A stretch of DNA of 64,000 nt from NCBI GenBank assembly GCA_032717465.1, contig CM064657.1, positions 18,379,331 through 18,443,330 on the forward strand, given 5' to 3'. The translations under genes were made by a program, and so were the position numbers. The DNA is from Coenobita brevimanus. Its lineage: Eukaryota; Arthropoda; Malacostraca; Decapoda; Coenobitidae. The notes under the pieces were generated by a model. That model was not told the DNA's origin and ran no database searches. It was given only the letters and a program-made list of their open reading frames with translations. Below, in pieces: positions 1-11,883 of the stretch. Positions within the stretch are counted from its first letter, which is position 1; every line of letters starts with the position of its first letter.

Positions 1-512
1 CTTGACTTGTTCCCCTCTTGCAAGGTCCATGCCTCGCTTCCATACGTCAGGGTAGGGATCACAATACTATCATGCAGTGACTTCTTAACTTCCTTACTCA
101 CCTCTCTATTTCTCATCACTGCTTTCAGTGTACCAACAACCTCCCTTCCCTGCTGTACCATTTCACGCACTTCATCCCCCGAAGTTCCATCCTTACTCAT
201 CACACTACCCAAGTACTTGAATGCACTCACATTCTCCATATCCTCACCATCTAACCTCACTGCACACTCTGTGACTTCATTCCTCTCAAACATCATAACT
301 TTACTTTTGTTTATATTAACTTTCAGAGTTCTCCTCCTACACACTGTCCCAAATTCGTTCACCAAACCTTGCAACTCCCATTCATCTTCACTCAACAGTA
401 CTGTATCATCAACAAACAGCAACACCGGAAGCTTCCAAATCTCACCCTCATTCATTAGAGCCACCCCCACATCCACTGCCCTACCCTGCACCTCCTTTAC
501 AACCCCATCCAT

Positions 513-887
513 CTATATATTAAACAGCCATGGAGACATCACACAACCCTGTTTCAGTCCCACATTGAGATCAAAGAACTCACTCAGCTCACCATCCACT
601 CGCACCGTAGCCCTAGCTCCCTCGTACATACTCTTCACAGCACTCAATAATTTCCCCTGCACTCCATATATTCTTAATACCTTCCACATACCTTGCCTAT
701 CTATTCTGTCATAAGCTTTCTCCAAGTCCATGAAGGCAGCATACACTTCCCTTCCCTTCTCTAGATACTTCTCCACTAAACATCTTAGAACAAATATCTG
801 ATCTACACACCCTTTTCCCTTCCTAAATCCCCCTTGTTCTTCTCCAACTAGCTCCTCTGTCATATGCCTAACCCTATCAATGAGCAT
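513..887 (-). pseudogene. Reverse transcriptase fragment of RTE A1
   Basis: This 124-codon piece holds the RT fingers and palm. Visible motifs are EEQGGFRKGKGCVDQIF, the first catalytic aspartate block FMDLEKAYDRID, and GLKQGCVMSPWLFNI, which is the RT domain 4 motif. A stop follows directly after the last motif, so the FxDD active site downstream is no longer in the same open piece. The segment 1096-860 is the preceding part (WKSGIIVPLYKG, NHRGICLLSVTGK) in a shifted frame, overlapping by 28 bases. The role was target-primed reverse transcription of the element's own RNA. It cannot make a working enzyme in this state. Confidence 0.85.
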
Positions 888-1270
888 TCTACCATATATT
901 TACCAGTCACACTAAGAAGGCAAATACCCCTATGGTTACCACATACTTCTCTCTCCCCATTTCCTTTGTATAAAGGAACAATTATACCTGATTTCCAGTC
1001 CTCTGGAACCCTTCCCTCTTCCCAAGCCAATCTACACAACTTCCATATCCACTCCACAACAATCTCACCCCCATACCTAAGCATTTCACCAAACACTCCA
1101 TCAGTTTCTGGGGCATTTTACAACTTAATCTTCTTCATCGCTTCCACTACTTCCTCCCTATTGATCTCTTCCTCCCTCCTCTCATCTCTTCTTCTCCAAG
1201 CCATTCCCCAACCACTTTTACTCGCACTGCTCTCATTCTCTACATTCAACAAATCCTCAAAGTGCTCCTT

Positions 1271-2035
1271 TCATCTCCTCAGTTTCTCTCTCTTCTCCAC
1301 CAACAATCTATTATTCCTATCTTTCACTCCCCTACTATTTCCCCTTTCACACTGCCTTACTTTCTTTACCTCCTTCCAAAACAATTTCTTACTCTCCCTC
1401 CATTTCACACTCAGATTCCTTCCAAACTCTTCATCCACTTTCTTCTTACTCTCCTTCACCAGTCTCTTAACCTCCCTTCTCCTGCTCACATATACCTCTC
1501 TCTTCTCTCTCTCTTCTTCTCCCTTACCTCTACTCGCTAACCATTCACTATATGCCTTCTTCTTTTGTTCCACAGCTCGTTTCACCTCATCATTCCACCA
1601 TGCTGTCCCTTGCACACCCTTGCATCTCCTCCTCACTCCACAAACCGCCTCACACGCTGCGCCTATCTCTTCCGTGAATATCTTACATACGTCTTCCAAC
1701 CCCTTACAAGCACAGATGTCCACCAAAGCACTTCCATTCCCATCTACGTCAGCTGGCACACCCCACTGACCAACCACTCCATCCACTCGTACATTCCCAA
1801 CTTTGAGATTCACGTCTCCAATCAACAGCACTTTCTCGCTCCTCTCAGATTTGTCCATACATGCTTCTACTCTCCCCCAAAACTCATCTTTCACTCTTGC
1901 CACTCGATCCTCTGTCGGGGCATACACACATACAATCGCCCACGCTTGTATACCTACTTTCATCCTCACCCATACAATCCTTGCACCCACTGTTCCATAC
2001 TCTCTTATATTCTCCTTCCACTTCTTGCTTATCAT
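1271..2035 (-). pseudogene. Endonuclease C-terminal half and linker of RTE A1
   Basis: The 254-codon piece begins inside the APE-like endonuclease. It shows VCVYAPTEDR and the LIGDVNLKVGN motif, where the usual GDFN/GDMN has become GDVN. It continues through the GTAWWNDEVKRAVEQKKKAY linker typical of RTE proteins and ends just before the RT. The N-terminal endonuclease motifs lie upstream in another frame (about 2240-2036), so the gene is broken. The endonuclease would have nicked target DNA to prime reverse transcription. Confidence 0.8.
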
Positions 2036-2354
2036 CAGACATACTCACTCTCTTGCCCTCTCATTCTCACTGACTCCCGCACATATACCTAAACCGTATT
2101 CCCATTCTCTCACCCTTTCACCTTTTCATTTAGTTTTAGTCAATCTACATATATCCAGTTTTTCATCCTCAAGCACCTGAACAATCTCTCTCTCTTTCAC
2201 TTCATCATTCACTCCTCTCACATTCCACGTTCCCACCCTAAGAATGTCCTTTGTCGTTCTTTAGTCGTCAACGTATGGTCCGTCCGGGTCCTAGGCACTT
2301 TATTCTCTTATTTAGTTAGTTCTTTTTACGGGGTGGGGCACTAACCCACCACCA

Positions 2355-2405
2355 ACCCTTTTAGTTGCCTCGTACGACAAGCAGGGATACTGGGGGAGTA
2401 TTCTT
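2355..2405 (-). other. Structured 5' leader block of RTE A1
   Basis: On the minus strand this block can form a stem AATACT/AGTAT closing a C-rich loop. Downstream is a second hairpin region (TTGTCG / CAACTAA here, GTCG/CGAC in sister copies) flanked by CCC and GGG. Nearly the same block occurs at the 5' ends of RTE A3 (34517-34567) and RTE B2 (63103-63153). Its position upstream of the endonuclease start suggests a 5' UTR function. HDV-like ribozymes are known at some RTE 5' ends, but a full double-pseudoknot fold could not be built by eye. Confidence 0.6.
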
Positions 2406-2446
2406 GAAACCCCCCTACCCCCAGGGGGTATAAAAACTTAAAGATG

Positions 2447-2572
<126 letters not shown>

Positions 2573-2734
2573 TCATTTCATATATATGGCCAAAATAATG
2601 TAAGATCACAAACAATACTAAAAAAAAACCTTTCCTAGAAAAAAATGGACGTTCTACCATCAAAATTAAAAAAGTTAATGTCGTGAGAATATTGCTGAAC
2701 TCTCATCGCATTTTCTGGCGTTTTATGATTTGCC

Positions 2735-4167
2735 GTGAGAACACCCTGCATCGCGCGACCCGTCGAATGACTACTGGTAATCGACGCACAGTGAATCAGC
2801 TAACTGAGAAAACTACGGAATGTAATAAACACTGTGCTTAGGCTTGGTTGATTACGAAAAGGCTTTCGACTCAGTGGTGAATATAACATTTATAAGTTCT
2901 TTTGCAGGAACAAGGAGTAAATGAGAACATCGTAAAACTGCTCTAAAACATATATAAAGAGGGAAATGCCACAGGTAAGTTGCATAAAGTAGAGAAGGGC
3001 GTCCATCAGGAATATACAGTTTCTCTCTATCTATCTATATACCTAGGCTGCTTCCCCCAAGGAAAGGGAGGTAGCCGAGACAGGACGACACACTCCCCAT
3101 TTACTCATCCATTCAAACACATTCATTCGCATCTTAGTCCCAAAGGGGAGAAGGGACAGATCCTCATCGCACCACACCGCACAAGGGTCAACTGCGCAGT
3201 GCAGTCAGTGACATCCGCAGCAGGACCCGACAGCAGAGCTTGTTTACCCCTGCCACATCATAATAGACCCATCCCCTTACCCGCACCTGACAGTATCACC
3301 AAAATTATTTACATCATGCCCTGAAAGCATTTTCAGAAAGCTAGATTGGATGGAAAAAGAAGTAAACCTAGATGGAGAAAACTTAAGCCATTTAAGATTT
3401 GCAGATGACATTGTCCTAATCTCAGAAACAGCAGAGACATTGCAAGAAATGTTGAACGACCTGAATAGAGAAAATCTCAAAGTAGGACAAAAGATGAACC
3501 GGAGTAAAACTAATGTTTAATCCAAGTACACCAAAGAGCGTCCTCATAGTAAACGAAATACTTCTTGAAGTAATTGAGGGGTATAATTATTTAGGACAAA
3601 CATTAAATCTAACTAGAAACCATGGTGGCGAAAAAAAAAAAAAAAAAAAGGCGTATTGCAATTAGATGGAAATCTTTCGGTAAACATAGAGACGTCACAA
3701 GAAGTAGCCAGTACACTATGTATAAAACAAGAAAGTATACAACAGATATATAATCCCAGCAATGACGTACGGCTGTGAGACCTGACAACTGACAAAATCC
3801 ATTGAAAACAAACTAATCCGTTCTCAAAGAGCAATGGAAATGTCACTGTTGGGATTATACTTGAGAGACCGGAAGAGATCAGCTTGGGTGAGAGAGCAGA
3901 CTAAAGTCACAGACATTATAGAAGTTTAAAAGAACAATAATGGAAGTAGGCAGGTCATGTAGCAAGAATAAGGGATAACCGATGGAGCAAGAGGCTGATT
4001 GGACTGCAAGAGATTATAAGCATAGCAGAAAAAGGCTAGACAGGGAGAAATGACAGAAAAGTTCGCAAGCAAAACCTGACAGAGATTGGCTCAGTCAACG
4101 AATCGTGGAAAAGGTTGGAGGAGGTCATCGTTCAAAAGTGGACTTGCAATGGCTGCTGCTGCTGATG
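2735..4167 (+). mobile_element. RTE-type retrotransposon C1, 5' truncated and degenerate
   Basis: Only the RT and C-terminal part remain. The sequence aligns by eye with the copy at 13228-14638: VNQLTEKTT near 2795, LVDYEKAFDS near 2850, the RFADDIVLISETAE palm motif near 3393-3430, and AMTYGCET near 3760. Many stops and shifts are present. The coding part runs into GCTGCTGCTGATGATGATT and then (TC)n and (TA)n, exactly as in copy C2, so this is the natural 3' end. An unrelated segment (3022-3298) interrupts the RT motif that normally reads GVRQGDE. Confidence 0.75.
3022..3298 (-). mobile_element. SINE-like insertion inside RTE C1
   Basis: About 275 bases separate two halves of the RTE RT motif that is continuous in copy C2 (13800-13850). 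The sequence is bounded by ACAGT on both sides (near 3016 and 3293), a possible short target duplication. Read on the minus strand it ends in TATAGATAGATAGAGAGAAA, a retroposon-like simple tail, so it probably went in as a SINE. I see no clear tRNA promoter boxes, and the family is not recognised. Confidence 0.5.
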
Positions 4168-4170
4168 ATG

Positions 4171-4214
<44 letters not shown>

Positions 4215-4266
4215 CTATATATCTATATCTATATCTATCTAACTATCTATCTATCTATCTACTGTA
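4168..4266. repeat. Compound microsatellite (TC)n-(TATC)n-(TA)n
   Basis: TC repeats from about 4173 to 4211 pass into TATC/CTAT units and TA. They lie between the 3' end of RTE C1 and the head of a SINE-1. Confidence 0.95.
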
Positions 4267-4538
4267 TATATATGGAGCCTCTGTGGTACAGTGGTAGAGT
4301 GTGCGTCTCGTACACGGGTGGACCAGGGTTCGCGCCCTGCCAGGGTAATAAACTTTGGGAGTGTTCACCCGGCCATGTTCTGCATTGGCGGACACAAGGG
4401 GTGCTGTGGTTGAACCAGTGTCGCTTACTGTAAAATATGCTTGCACCCAGTCGGTTTGCGCGGGCCGATTACACTTGGTTCACAGACTACACACACATCC
4501 CAAGCCACTCCAACACTACAATTACACTTACAAGTACT
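4267..4538 (+). mobile_element. tRNA-derived SINE-1, copy 1 (tail truncated)
   Basis: The head is tRNA-like, with an A-box-like segment (GGTACAGTGGTAGAGTG) near 4284 and a B-box-like GGTTCGCGCCC near 4328, as expected for an internal pol III promoter. A body of about 200 bases follows, shared with copies at 16286-16662 and 55612-55925. The 3' part present in copy 2 (from 16560 on) is missing here and replaced by (TA)n. It makes no protein. Confidence 0.8.
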
Positions 4539-4569
4539 TCTATATATATATATATATATATATATATTG
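4539..4569. repeat. (TA)n microsatellite
   Basis: Short TA run at the 3' end of SINE-1 copy 1. Confidence 0.9.
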
Positions 4570-5951
4570 TATATAGACAATATATGCTCATGACTTTAAA
4601 ACTGCATTTCCTTTAATGTGGACATGTTGAACACACTGTATCTCTGTCTGCATTTGTATTAATAACTATGATTTCCACTGCGTGACCCTACTTCCTCGGA
4701 GGAGGGTTAGCGATTTCCACAAGTTGCCCTTCCCCGTGCTGACAAAGTACGAATGGTGAAGGCCTTTGAATCAGTGGTGAATTAGGGAGAAGTAAGTAGC
4801 TAGTTTATACAGCACACTTTGTGTTTTTCAGGGTAAGTAGGTGTTATTCTTTGAACAAGTGGCTAAGGGTTTCTTGGATCACTTTCCAGGATGTAAAGGA
4901 AAAAAAGAAAGTAAAAATCCAGTCAGCCTTCTATATAATAAGTACTTCTGTAAATCTCGGTGAGAAATTTCATAATGGATTCAATAATCTGAAAAAAAAA
5001 AAAAAGGAAAGAAAGAAAAAGAAGCTGACAAAGTGTATAACGCTTAACAACTGAATATTTCGAAAAAAGAAAAAAAGAAAATGGTTTCTCAGTATAAACT
5101 ACAAGCAGCTGCTGAAATGGAAATGTGTTATGTCCAGAAATCTACAGCGCTAAAAGCCTTACACAGTCCCATACTGTGAAAATATTTGGAAACTTCATAC
5201 GTAATGAAATGTCCTTTAGTTCGTGCCGCAGCACTAAGTAATGAGATTAGGCCTATCTGGAGTCACCTATGTATGTGGGTCAGTATTATCTTTCCTTGAA
5301 ATATGAGAAATAAGTAGTGAGCTAGACTTAGCCGCGGACAATTGTAGCGAAGTTTAAAAACTGCTTTATGCAGCCTTGAAGATATGAGTTTGGAAAAGAT
5401 GGTCAGTGAGGTTTAGAGACAGAGTTCTCATTGAAGCACTGAATTAGAGAAGAAGACTAAGACACGATAAAAAAAAGGTAATGAATGTGTAACATGTGCC
5501 AACATGTTTGGATATTATTGTTTGCTACATAAACTTTTATTTGATTTATCAATGGCAGTTTACTGCGTAAATGTCTGACGTAATAAGCTTACTGCACGAA
5601 ATCTGATAATAATACATAATGCAGGTAGATTCCTCTGAAACAAAGAAATTATCACCTAGGCTAAAGTAACTCATAAAATAGAAAAGATATAATGGACCTA
5701 TAAATTATTTGAAAAAAAAAGGAGGGGGGGGGGAACTCATATGTAAAAGTAGGGATCCCTGGACATACGGGTTGGTAACATGTGATGAAAATTAATAATT
5801 TCTCTCATTGCTACTTTTCATATTTCAATATCCTGTACTCTATAACTGTTGCGAATTCGAGCTCTGATCATAAAACGTTTATGTCTTAGATTGACCATAG
5901 GAATCACCACCTGAAATTGACACTTCATGTCCTGAGACACCCATTATACAA

Positions 5952-5956
<5 letters not shown>
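4570..5956. other. Intergenic stretch with no recognised gene
   Basis: About 1.4 kb, AT-rich, with A-runs at 4992-5004 and 5712-5720 and a G-run at 5725-5734. The open frames are short and carry no recognisable motif. I see no transposon end or RNA gene. Confidence 0.6.
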
Positions 5957-6041
<85 letters not shown>

Positions 6042-6043
6042 TG
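5957..6043. repeat. (TA)n microsatellite
   Basis: Pure TA tract directly upstream of, and apparently replacing the 5' part of, Jockey-type element J1. Confidence 0.97.
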
Positions 6044-7107
6044 CGTCCAAACTCCCTTGCTATGGACTAACGTCATTTGTTCCTTTGATTTCTTCATATC
6101 TTAGTGACAGGAAAATAAGAGTAAAAGTAGATGATGTATATTCCAATTTCCACTCAGTTAACGCCGGCGTGCCGCAGGGATCAGTTCTGGCGCCAACCCT
6201 ATCTCTGGTTCATATTAATGATCTTTTATCTGTCACCCACAATCCCATTCACTCATATGCAGATGACTCAACACTACATAGTTCATTCACACTCAGACAT
6301 CCATTTACAAAGTCTAATATCTCTACCTCTCAACTCAGTACAGCCATCTCCATAAATCAAGATCTATCTACAGTCAGTGAATGGGGACAAAACAACCTTG
6401 TATCTTTTAATGCTAGTAAAACTAAATATATACAGTTTACTAATAGACAGATATTGCCAGATTCGTACATTACCTTCAGTGTTACTAATATTCTCATCTC
6501 CAAAAGTATTGAAATTCTTGGCGTCTCACTTAACAGTGCCCTCAGCTGGACCTCTCATGTCAGATCACTTGCTAAAACTGCCTCAAAGAAACTTGGATTA
6601 TTGTACAGAGTCCATAACTTCTTCGCCGATGAGCAGTTAGCTATAATTTATAAGAGTCATGTGCTCTCTCAGCTTGAATATTGCTCACCGTTCTGGAATG
6701 GTTGTGGAGAGGTTGCATTAAGACAACTAGACAAAATTCAGAATAAAGCTGTTAGAATCATTAACAACCCTGCCATTACATATAAACTACCTCCCCTGCA
6801 AGTAAGAAGGAATGTTGTCTCCCTTGCATTATTTTACAGATACTTTTTTGGCAAATGCTCAGACGAAGTTGTGTCCATGGTGCCACCTATCCATGCCTTC
6901 CCTCGTGCTACACGGGCATCTGGTAGCGCTCATGACTGGAATGTCACTCAGCCATATTGCAGAACTTCTGCCTATCAGAATTCTTTCATTCCCCGAACTG
7001 CATCTTTCTGGAACTCGCTTCCCCAGAGTTGTTTCCCTTCAAATTTCAACCCACAACTGTTCAAGTCTAACAGTTACAGATATTTTATGAATAGAGGACA
7101 CCAGTAA
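6044..7107 (+). CDS. Reverse transcriptase C-terminal half (J1), open but 5' truncated
   Basis: The frame is open for about 355 codons of real element sequence; the upstream in-frame part is only translated TA repeat. Visible RT motifs are SSYLSDRKIRVKVDD, then GVPQGSVLAPTL, then the catalytic SYADDSTLH, and LGVSLNSALSWTSH. The C-terminal part contains the SQLEYCSPFWNG segment and a KIQNKAVRII helix usual for Jockey/CR1-group RTs. The protein ends NRGHQ before a TAA. It lacks the endonuclease and the first RT aspartate block, so it cannot act alone. No base change disrupts the frame, unlike J2, so J1 looks younger. Confidence 0.8.
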
Positions 7108-7244
7108 TCTGGTGTATGGATTATTATTTTTTTATTCATTTGTTTTTCCTTCCTTTGTTCTGTTATTTATAAAAAAAAAAAAAAAAATGCTGCTCCTCAC
7201 CCTGCCCTAGGGTGGGAAAAGAGGGACGGATGATTGTGGTGATG

Positions 7245-7245
<1 letters not shown>
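6044..7245 (+). mobile_element. Jockey/CR1-type non-LTR retrotransposon J1, 5' truncated
   Basis: This copy keeps the second half of the RT and the C-terminal region and then a short 3' UTR. The UTR contains a poly(A) tract (7170-7187) and ends in GATGATTGTGGTGATGATTT before a TA microsatellite. Copy J2 at 35090-37640 (minus) is the same family and extends further 5'. The truncation point coincides with the (TA)n tract at 5957-6043. Confidence 0.8.

Positions 7246-7309
<64 letters not shown>
7246..7309. repeat. (TA)n microsatellite
   Basis: Pure TA tract following the 3' UTR of J1. Confidence 0.95.
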
Positions 7310-8172
<863 letters not shown>

Positions 8173-8189
8173 TGGAAGAAAGTAATGAC

Positions 8190-9029
8190 AGAAGAGAAAT
8201 GGTAGCAAATTTTTGCTGAAATGTATAGCATGAAAATAATGAACACATTCTTTCACAAAAGAACAGAAAGACAACAGACCTGGAGAAATGCAAATGGAGT
8301 AACAAAGAGTGAAATCGACATCATTATGGTAGATAGGAATAACACAGTCATAAATGTCACAGTTATCAACAAAGTAAATATAGGATGCGACCATAGAATA
8401 CTGGGTTGCACAGCCAGATTCAGTTTCAGAAGTGAATGAAAGAAGATGATTAAAAATAAAAAAGATATGTTCAATAAAAGTAAACGAAAACAAAGCAGCT
8501 TTTCAGTTAGAGATAACGAACAGACTTCAGGTTCTAAGAAATGCTGAATGTGACATTAATGAGCTGAATGGTAGACTAACAAAAATGCAAAGAGAATCAT
8601 AGAATGTAGTAAGGAAAGTTAATACAACCAAAGCCGACCAGTTTTCGGAAAAGACACTCTAGCTCATGAAAAGAAGAAAGGGGATGGAAGTAAAAATAAA
8701 GATGAAACAGAACGAGCGAAATTGAATAAGCTTATCAGCAAGAGCCAGAGAGAAGAAAAAAGAAACATGGACCAGATCAAAGAAACCACCAATAAATTAA
8801 AAAGTCTGAAACAGGTTCGAAGTAAAAAGGCACTAGGAAAGCAACATAGTATATCACTGAAAGGCAAAAACGGTGAGGTCTTTAAATGCAGAGATAAGAT
8901 GGTGAGGAGAGTTGAAGAATTTTACAAAGAACTGAATATATCAAAGACAACAGTACCAATAGCTGACTTTTCAGATGACACAAGTGAAATACCTGAGGTA
9001 ACACCAGACGAAGAAAACATTTCCCTTAA
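8190..9029 (+). mobile_element. RTE retrotransposon C2, 5' segment (endonuclease and linker)
   Basis: This is the 5' part of an RTE-type element whose other half resumes at 13228. The endonuclease C-terminus is recognisable as [12 protein letters not shown], then EIDIIMVDR and IGCDHRILG, where the usual SDH catalytic triad has become CDH. The linker (8722-9020) is a lysine-rich helix leading towards the RT. Stops and shifts break the gene. The element is cut at TTAA 9026-9029 by the piggyBac transposon. Reading across from 9025 to 13228 restores the expected RTE order, with PGDDGI-type sequence just downstream. Confidence 0.75.
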
Positions 9030-9041
9030 CCCGCCCCGTCC
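9026..9041 (+). repeat. Left TTAA target site and terminal inverted repeat of piggyBac
   Basis: TTAA followed by CCCGCCCCGTCC. It matches the right end at 10 of 12 positions. Confidence 0.88.
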
Positions 9042-9088
9042 TGTCGACGTATGGGTACGTTGCAACGATTTGCATTTGCCAGTCACAG

Positions 9089-9106
9089 CGACGTACCGGT
9101 ACGTCG
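9089..9106. repeat. 18-bp perfect palindrome in the left end of piggyBac
   Basis: CGACGTACCGGTACGTCG reads the same on both strands, about 60 bases inside the left terminus. Further GTACG-containing motifs flank it (9054-9060, 9161-9169). Subterminal repeats that bind transposase are common in piggyBac ends, so this is a candidate binding site. Confidence 0.6.
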
Positions 9107-9282
9107 TGCAATTGCAATGTGCATAATTTCGACAATTTTCAAAATTCGCTCTTGATTTGCGGTACGTACCCTCGCATGACCTTCCCCTACCTGCCACCAG
9201 GTGGGGACACTTGGCGACCCTGCGCGACCTGCGCTAGCCCACCACTCGTCCACTCACTTGGTAGCCACGGTCCTGCTCAGAC

Positions 9283-11883
9283 ATGGCTAAGAGAGGTCTC
9301 TCAGACAGCAAAATTCAAGTCTCCCTGGACACCTTTACCTGCGACAGTGAATCCCCACTGGACGACAAGAATATGGACAAGGATTATGTGCAGCCAGAGG
9401 AGGAAGAAACCACCAGCAGTGACGAGGAAGTTCCGTCTCCCAGGAAGCGGCAGTACGTGACTTACCGTGCTGCTAGAGAGGAGCAGGAGGCAAAGAAGGC
9501 ACGTGCAATATCCTATCCCTATCCCTAGCGTGATTTGGAACCAGAATTCGAGGACGAGGACGAGGATGAGGACGATGACGGAGCCGTGGGACGTGCTGCC
9601 ACGTGGTATGGACGTGAGGTAATAACACATCGTGGCCCAGAGCGCACACCAAGTCGTATGAGCAGGTATGGGCTTAGCATTTTGTTTGAGGAGCTAGGAA
9701 GTCAAGTGGAGGGAGTGGGGAGTGAAAGGGAAAGTCCAGGGAGGATTAGGGAAAGTGAGAGTGACGTGAGTGAGTCATTGCTCTCCCTACGTAGTGTGAG
9801 GTGCCGTAGTGGATCACGTGGGCCAGTGCGGGTGCGTTCCTTATCACGTGGGGTTGTGAGGGAGGGGGAAGGTGGGGAGGAACCACTCCAAAGCACGTCT
9901 TATGCTCCCCAATATCCCCTAACACGTGGTCGACCTAGGGTGCGTGAGAGAGCACATGGTGTTGTAATGGAGGGGGAAGGTGGGGAGGAACCACTCCCCA
10001 GCTCGTCTTATGCTCCCCAATATCCCCTAACACGTGGTCGAGCTAGGGTGCGTGAGAAAGCACGTGGTGTTGTCATGGAGGGGGAAGGTGGGGAGGAACC
10101 ACTCCCCAGCACCTCTTCTGCTCCCCAATATTCCCCTATTTCATCCCCACAGCTCCCTAATGTTCCTCAAGGCCGTAAGGGTAAGGGAAAGGGAAAGGGT
10201 AAAGGCAGAGGGAAGAGGAGTGACAGTGGGGAAGCTCTCCGCACTCCTTCTCCCTCACCTCCCCAACCAGGATCTCCTCCCCACCCAGACGAAGGTGGTG
10301 ATGGGGATGATGGGGACGAGGGATTTGTGTCGTGGGATTGGGAGGATGGGAGTGATTTTTCTCCCCTCATTCACCCCTTCACTGAGCAGGGGCGATCTGG
10401 CTGCATTGCTCCAGGAATTCACTGTAATTCCACCAGGTTGGATTTTTTCCACCTGTTTTTCAGTGAGGCATTTGTTGATCAGATTGTATACCAAACAAAC
10501 CTGTTTGCAAGCGCCCAGCGCCTAGAGAGTGAAAGATTGGGAACAAGGAGTAGGCATTCTATCATCTATGATTACCCTGTCTCCCTTGCAGAAATGTTCT
10601 TATTTTTTGCCCTGGTCCTTTTGGTGGGTATTATAAGAAAGAATAGAATTCCTGCTTACTGGACTAGGGACCCTGTTATGTTTGCCCCAATATTTGGTCA
10701 AGTGATGAGCCGTAATCGGTTTCAACAAATTCTAAGTCGCCTCCATTTCTATGATGCTCATGACCCTGCAAATGCAAACAACACTGATAAAATGAGGCGA
10801 ATTAGGTTGGTCTTTGATCAGCTCAGGCAAACCTTTCGTTCCTCATTCTATCCCTATAGAGACCTCGTCATAGACGAGAGTCTCGTGTTGTGGAGAGGCA
10901 ATATTTCATTCAGACAGTATATACCCAGCAAAAGGCACCGTTTTGGGTTCAAGATCTTTGTTATGTGCGACTGTTGGACTGCATATGTGCAAGACATAAT
11001 CTTGTACACCGGTGCACAGACAGACATAATAGAAGATCGGAGTATTGGACTGTCGGGAGCAATGGTAAAGACGATGATAGAAGACTACCTTCATCGTGGT
11101 CACGTTCTCTACCTCGACAATTGGTACACTAGCCCTCTTCTCGCTCGTTATCTTCACACGCATGAAACGGGAGTCTGTGGAACCATAAAGGTGAACCGGC
11201 GTCACATGGCCAAGGTAGGGCGGAAACTTGCAAGGAATGAGGTTTTCTTCTTCAAAGCCAACAACATCCTTGGAACAATGTGGAACCACAACAGAGAAGT
11301 AAGTCTCTTGTCCACGGTTCACCACCCCTTGATGCACCGTACTGATTCCGTAGATTACCGTAGCGAGAACAGGCGTCGTGTTTGGAAACCTGAGTGTGTT
11401 ATGGATTACAATATATACATGCGCCTCGTGGACCAGTCAGACCCCATGATATCGACGGTAGAGTGTGCCAGGACCACGATGAAGTGGTATAAAAAACTGT
11501 TCTTTCACTTGCTAGATATCACTGCTCTGAATTGCCACCACCATCACGCCATGACAACAGGAGTTCAGGAAGCATTTGAAGGGTTTGTGAGGGAGCTCAC
11601 AAGAGAAATCTTTGCAAAGTATGCTGTTGAAAGGCCCCAACATCGCACCCGCACTGCTCATATTGCCCAAACTCCCCAGAGAATATCCGGCCGCCATTTC
11701 CCCACTCCTATCCCTCCCCAGCCAAACAGACCTAGGCCCCAACGCAGGTGTCACGTGTGCAGTAATTCCCAGGTGAGACTCACGACACAGAGGAAGGACA
11801 CCCGCTATGAGTGCGTGCAGTGTGACGTGGGTCTCTGTATTCACCCATGTTTTAGTGAATATCACACGTTGATGCAATATTAG
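9283..11883 (+). pseudogene. piggyBac transposase, complete but for one in-frame TAG
   Basis: The frame runs from ATG 9283 (AGACATGG context) to TAG 11881-11883, 866 codon positions, with a single TAG at 9526-9528 after SYPYP. A later start would lose only the N-terminal 80 residues. Order: acidic N-terminus, three 36-residue repeats (about residues 190-290), basic GKGKGKGKGRGK patch, then the transposase core. Core aspartates appear in VIDES (about residue 530), YLDNWYTS (about 615) and the MRLVDQSD block (about 720), matching the piggyBac DDD triad. The C-terminus has a CHVCSN ... CVQCDVGLC ... HPCF zinc-binding cysteine-rich domain. It catalyses TTAA-specific cut-and-paste transposition in the nucleus. 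At about 870 residues it is longer than the ~590 of moth piggyBac because of the N-terminal repeats. Confidence 0.9.
9863..10150 (+). repeat. 108-bp in-frame tandem repeat within the transposase gene
   Basis: The motif AGGGGGAAGGTGGGGAGGAA recurs at about 9863, 9971 and 10079, exactly 108 bases apart. That encodes a 36-residue unit containing EGEGGEEPL and APQYPLTRGR. About 2.7 copies are present, and the frame is kept in all. Confidence 0.85.

Larger units (their letters stand above)
1..2430 (-). mobile_element. RTE-type non-LTR retrotransposon A1, 3' end cut by window edge
   Basis: This copy reads on the minus strand. From its 5' side at about 2420 it holds a structured leader, an APE-type endonuclease region (about 2150-1700), a linker with a WWNDEV motif, and reverse transcriptase down to position 1. 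The RT palm motif near 385-420 reads FVDD where sister copies have FADD. Several frameshifts and stops split it into open pieces at 2035-1271, 1096-860 and 887-513, so it is dead. It belongs to the same subfamily as the copy at 52790-54110, sharing the RT finger segment MTEELVGEEQGGFRKGKG. RTE elements normally carry a single EN-RT polyprotein, which fits. The clade assignment rests on motif recognition only. Confidence 0.85.

Noticed and set aside
864..1769. 301-codon plus-strand frame rich in Ser, Leu, Pro and Phe
   Set aside because: Antisense shadow of the RTE A1 coding sequence; the minus strand carries clear RT and endonuclease motifs.
2355..2405. Firm call of an HDV-like ribozyme in the RTE leaders
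   Set aside because: P1-like and P3-like pairings can be drawn, but a consistent P2 helix closing the double pseudoknot in all three copies was not found by eye.
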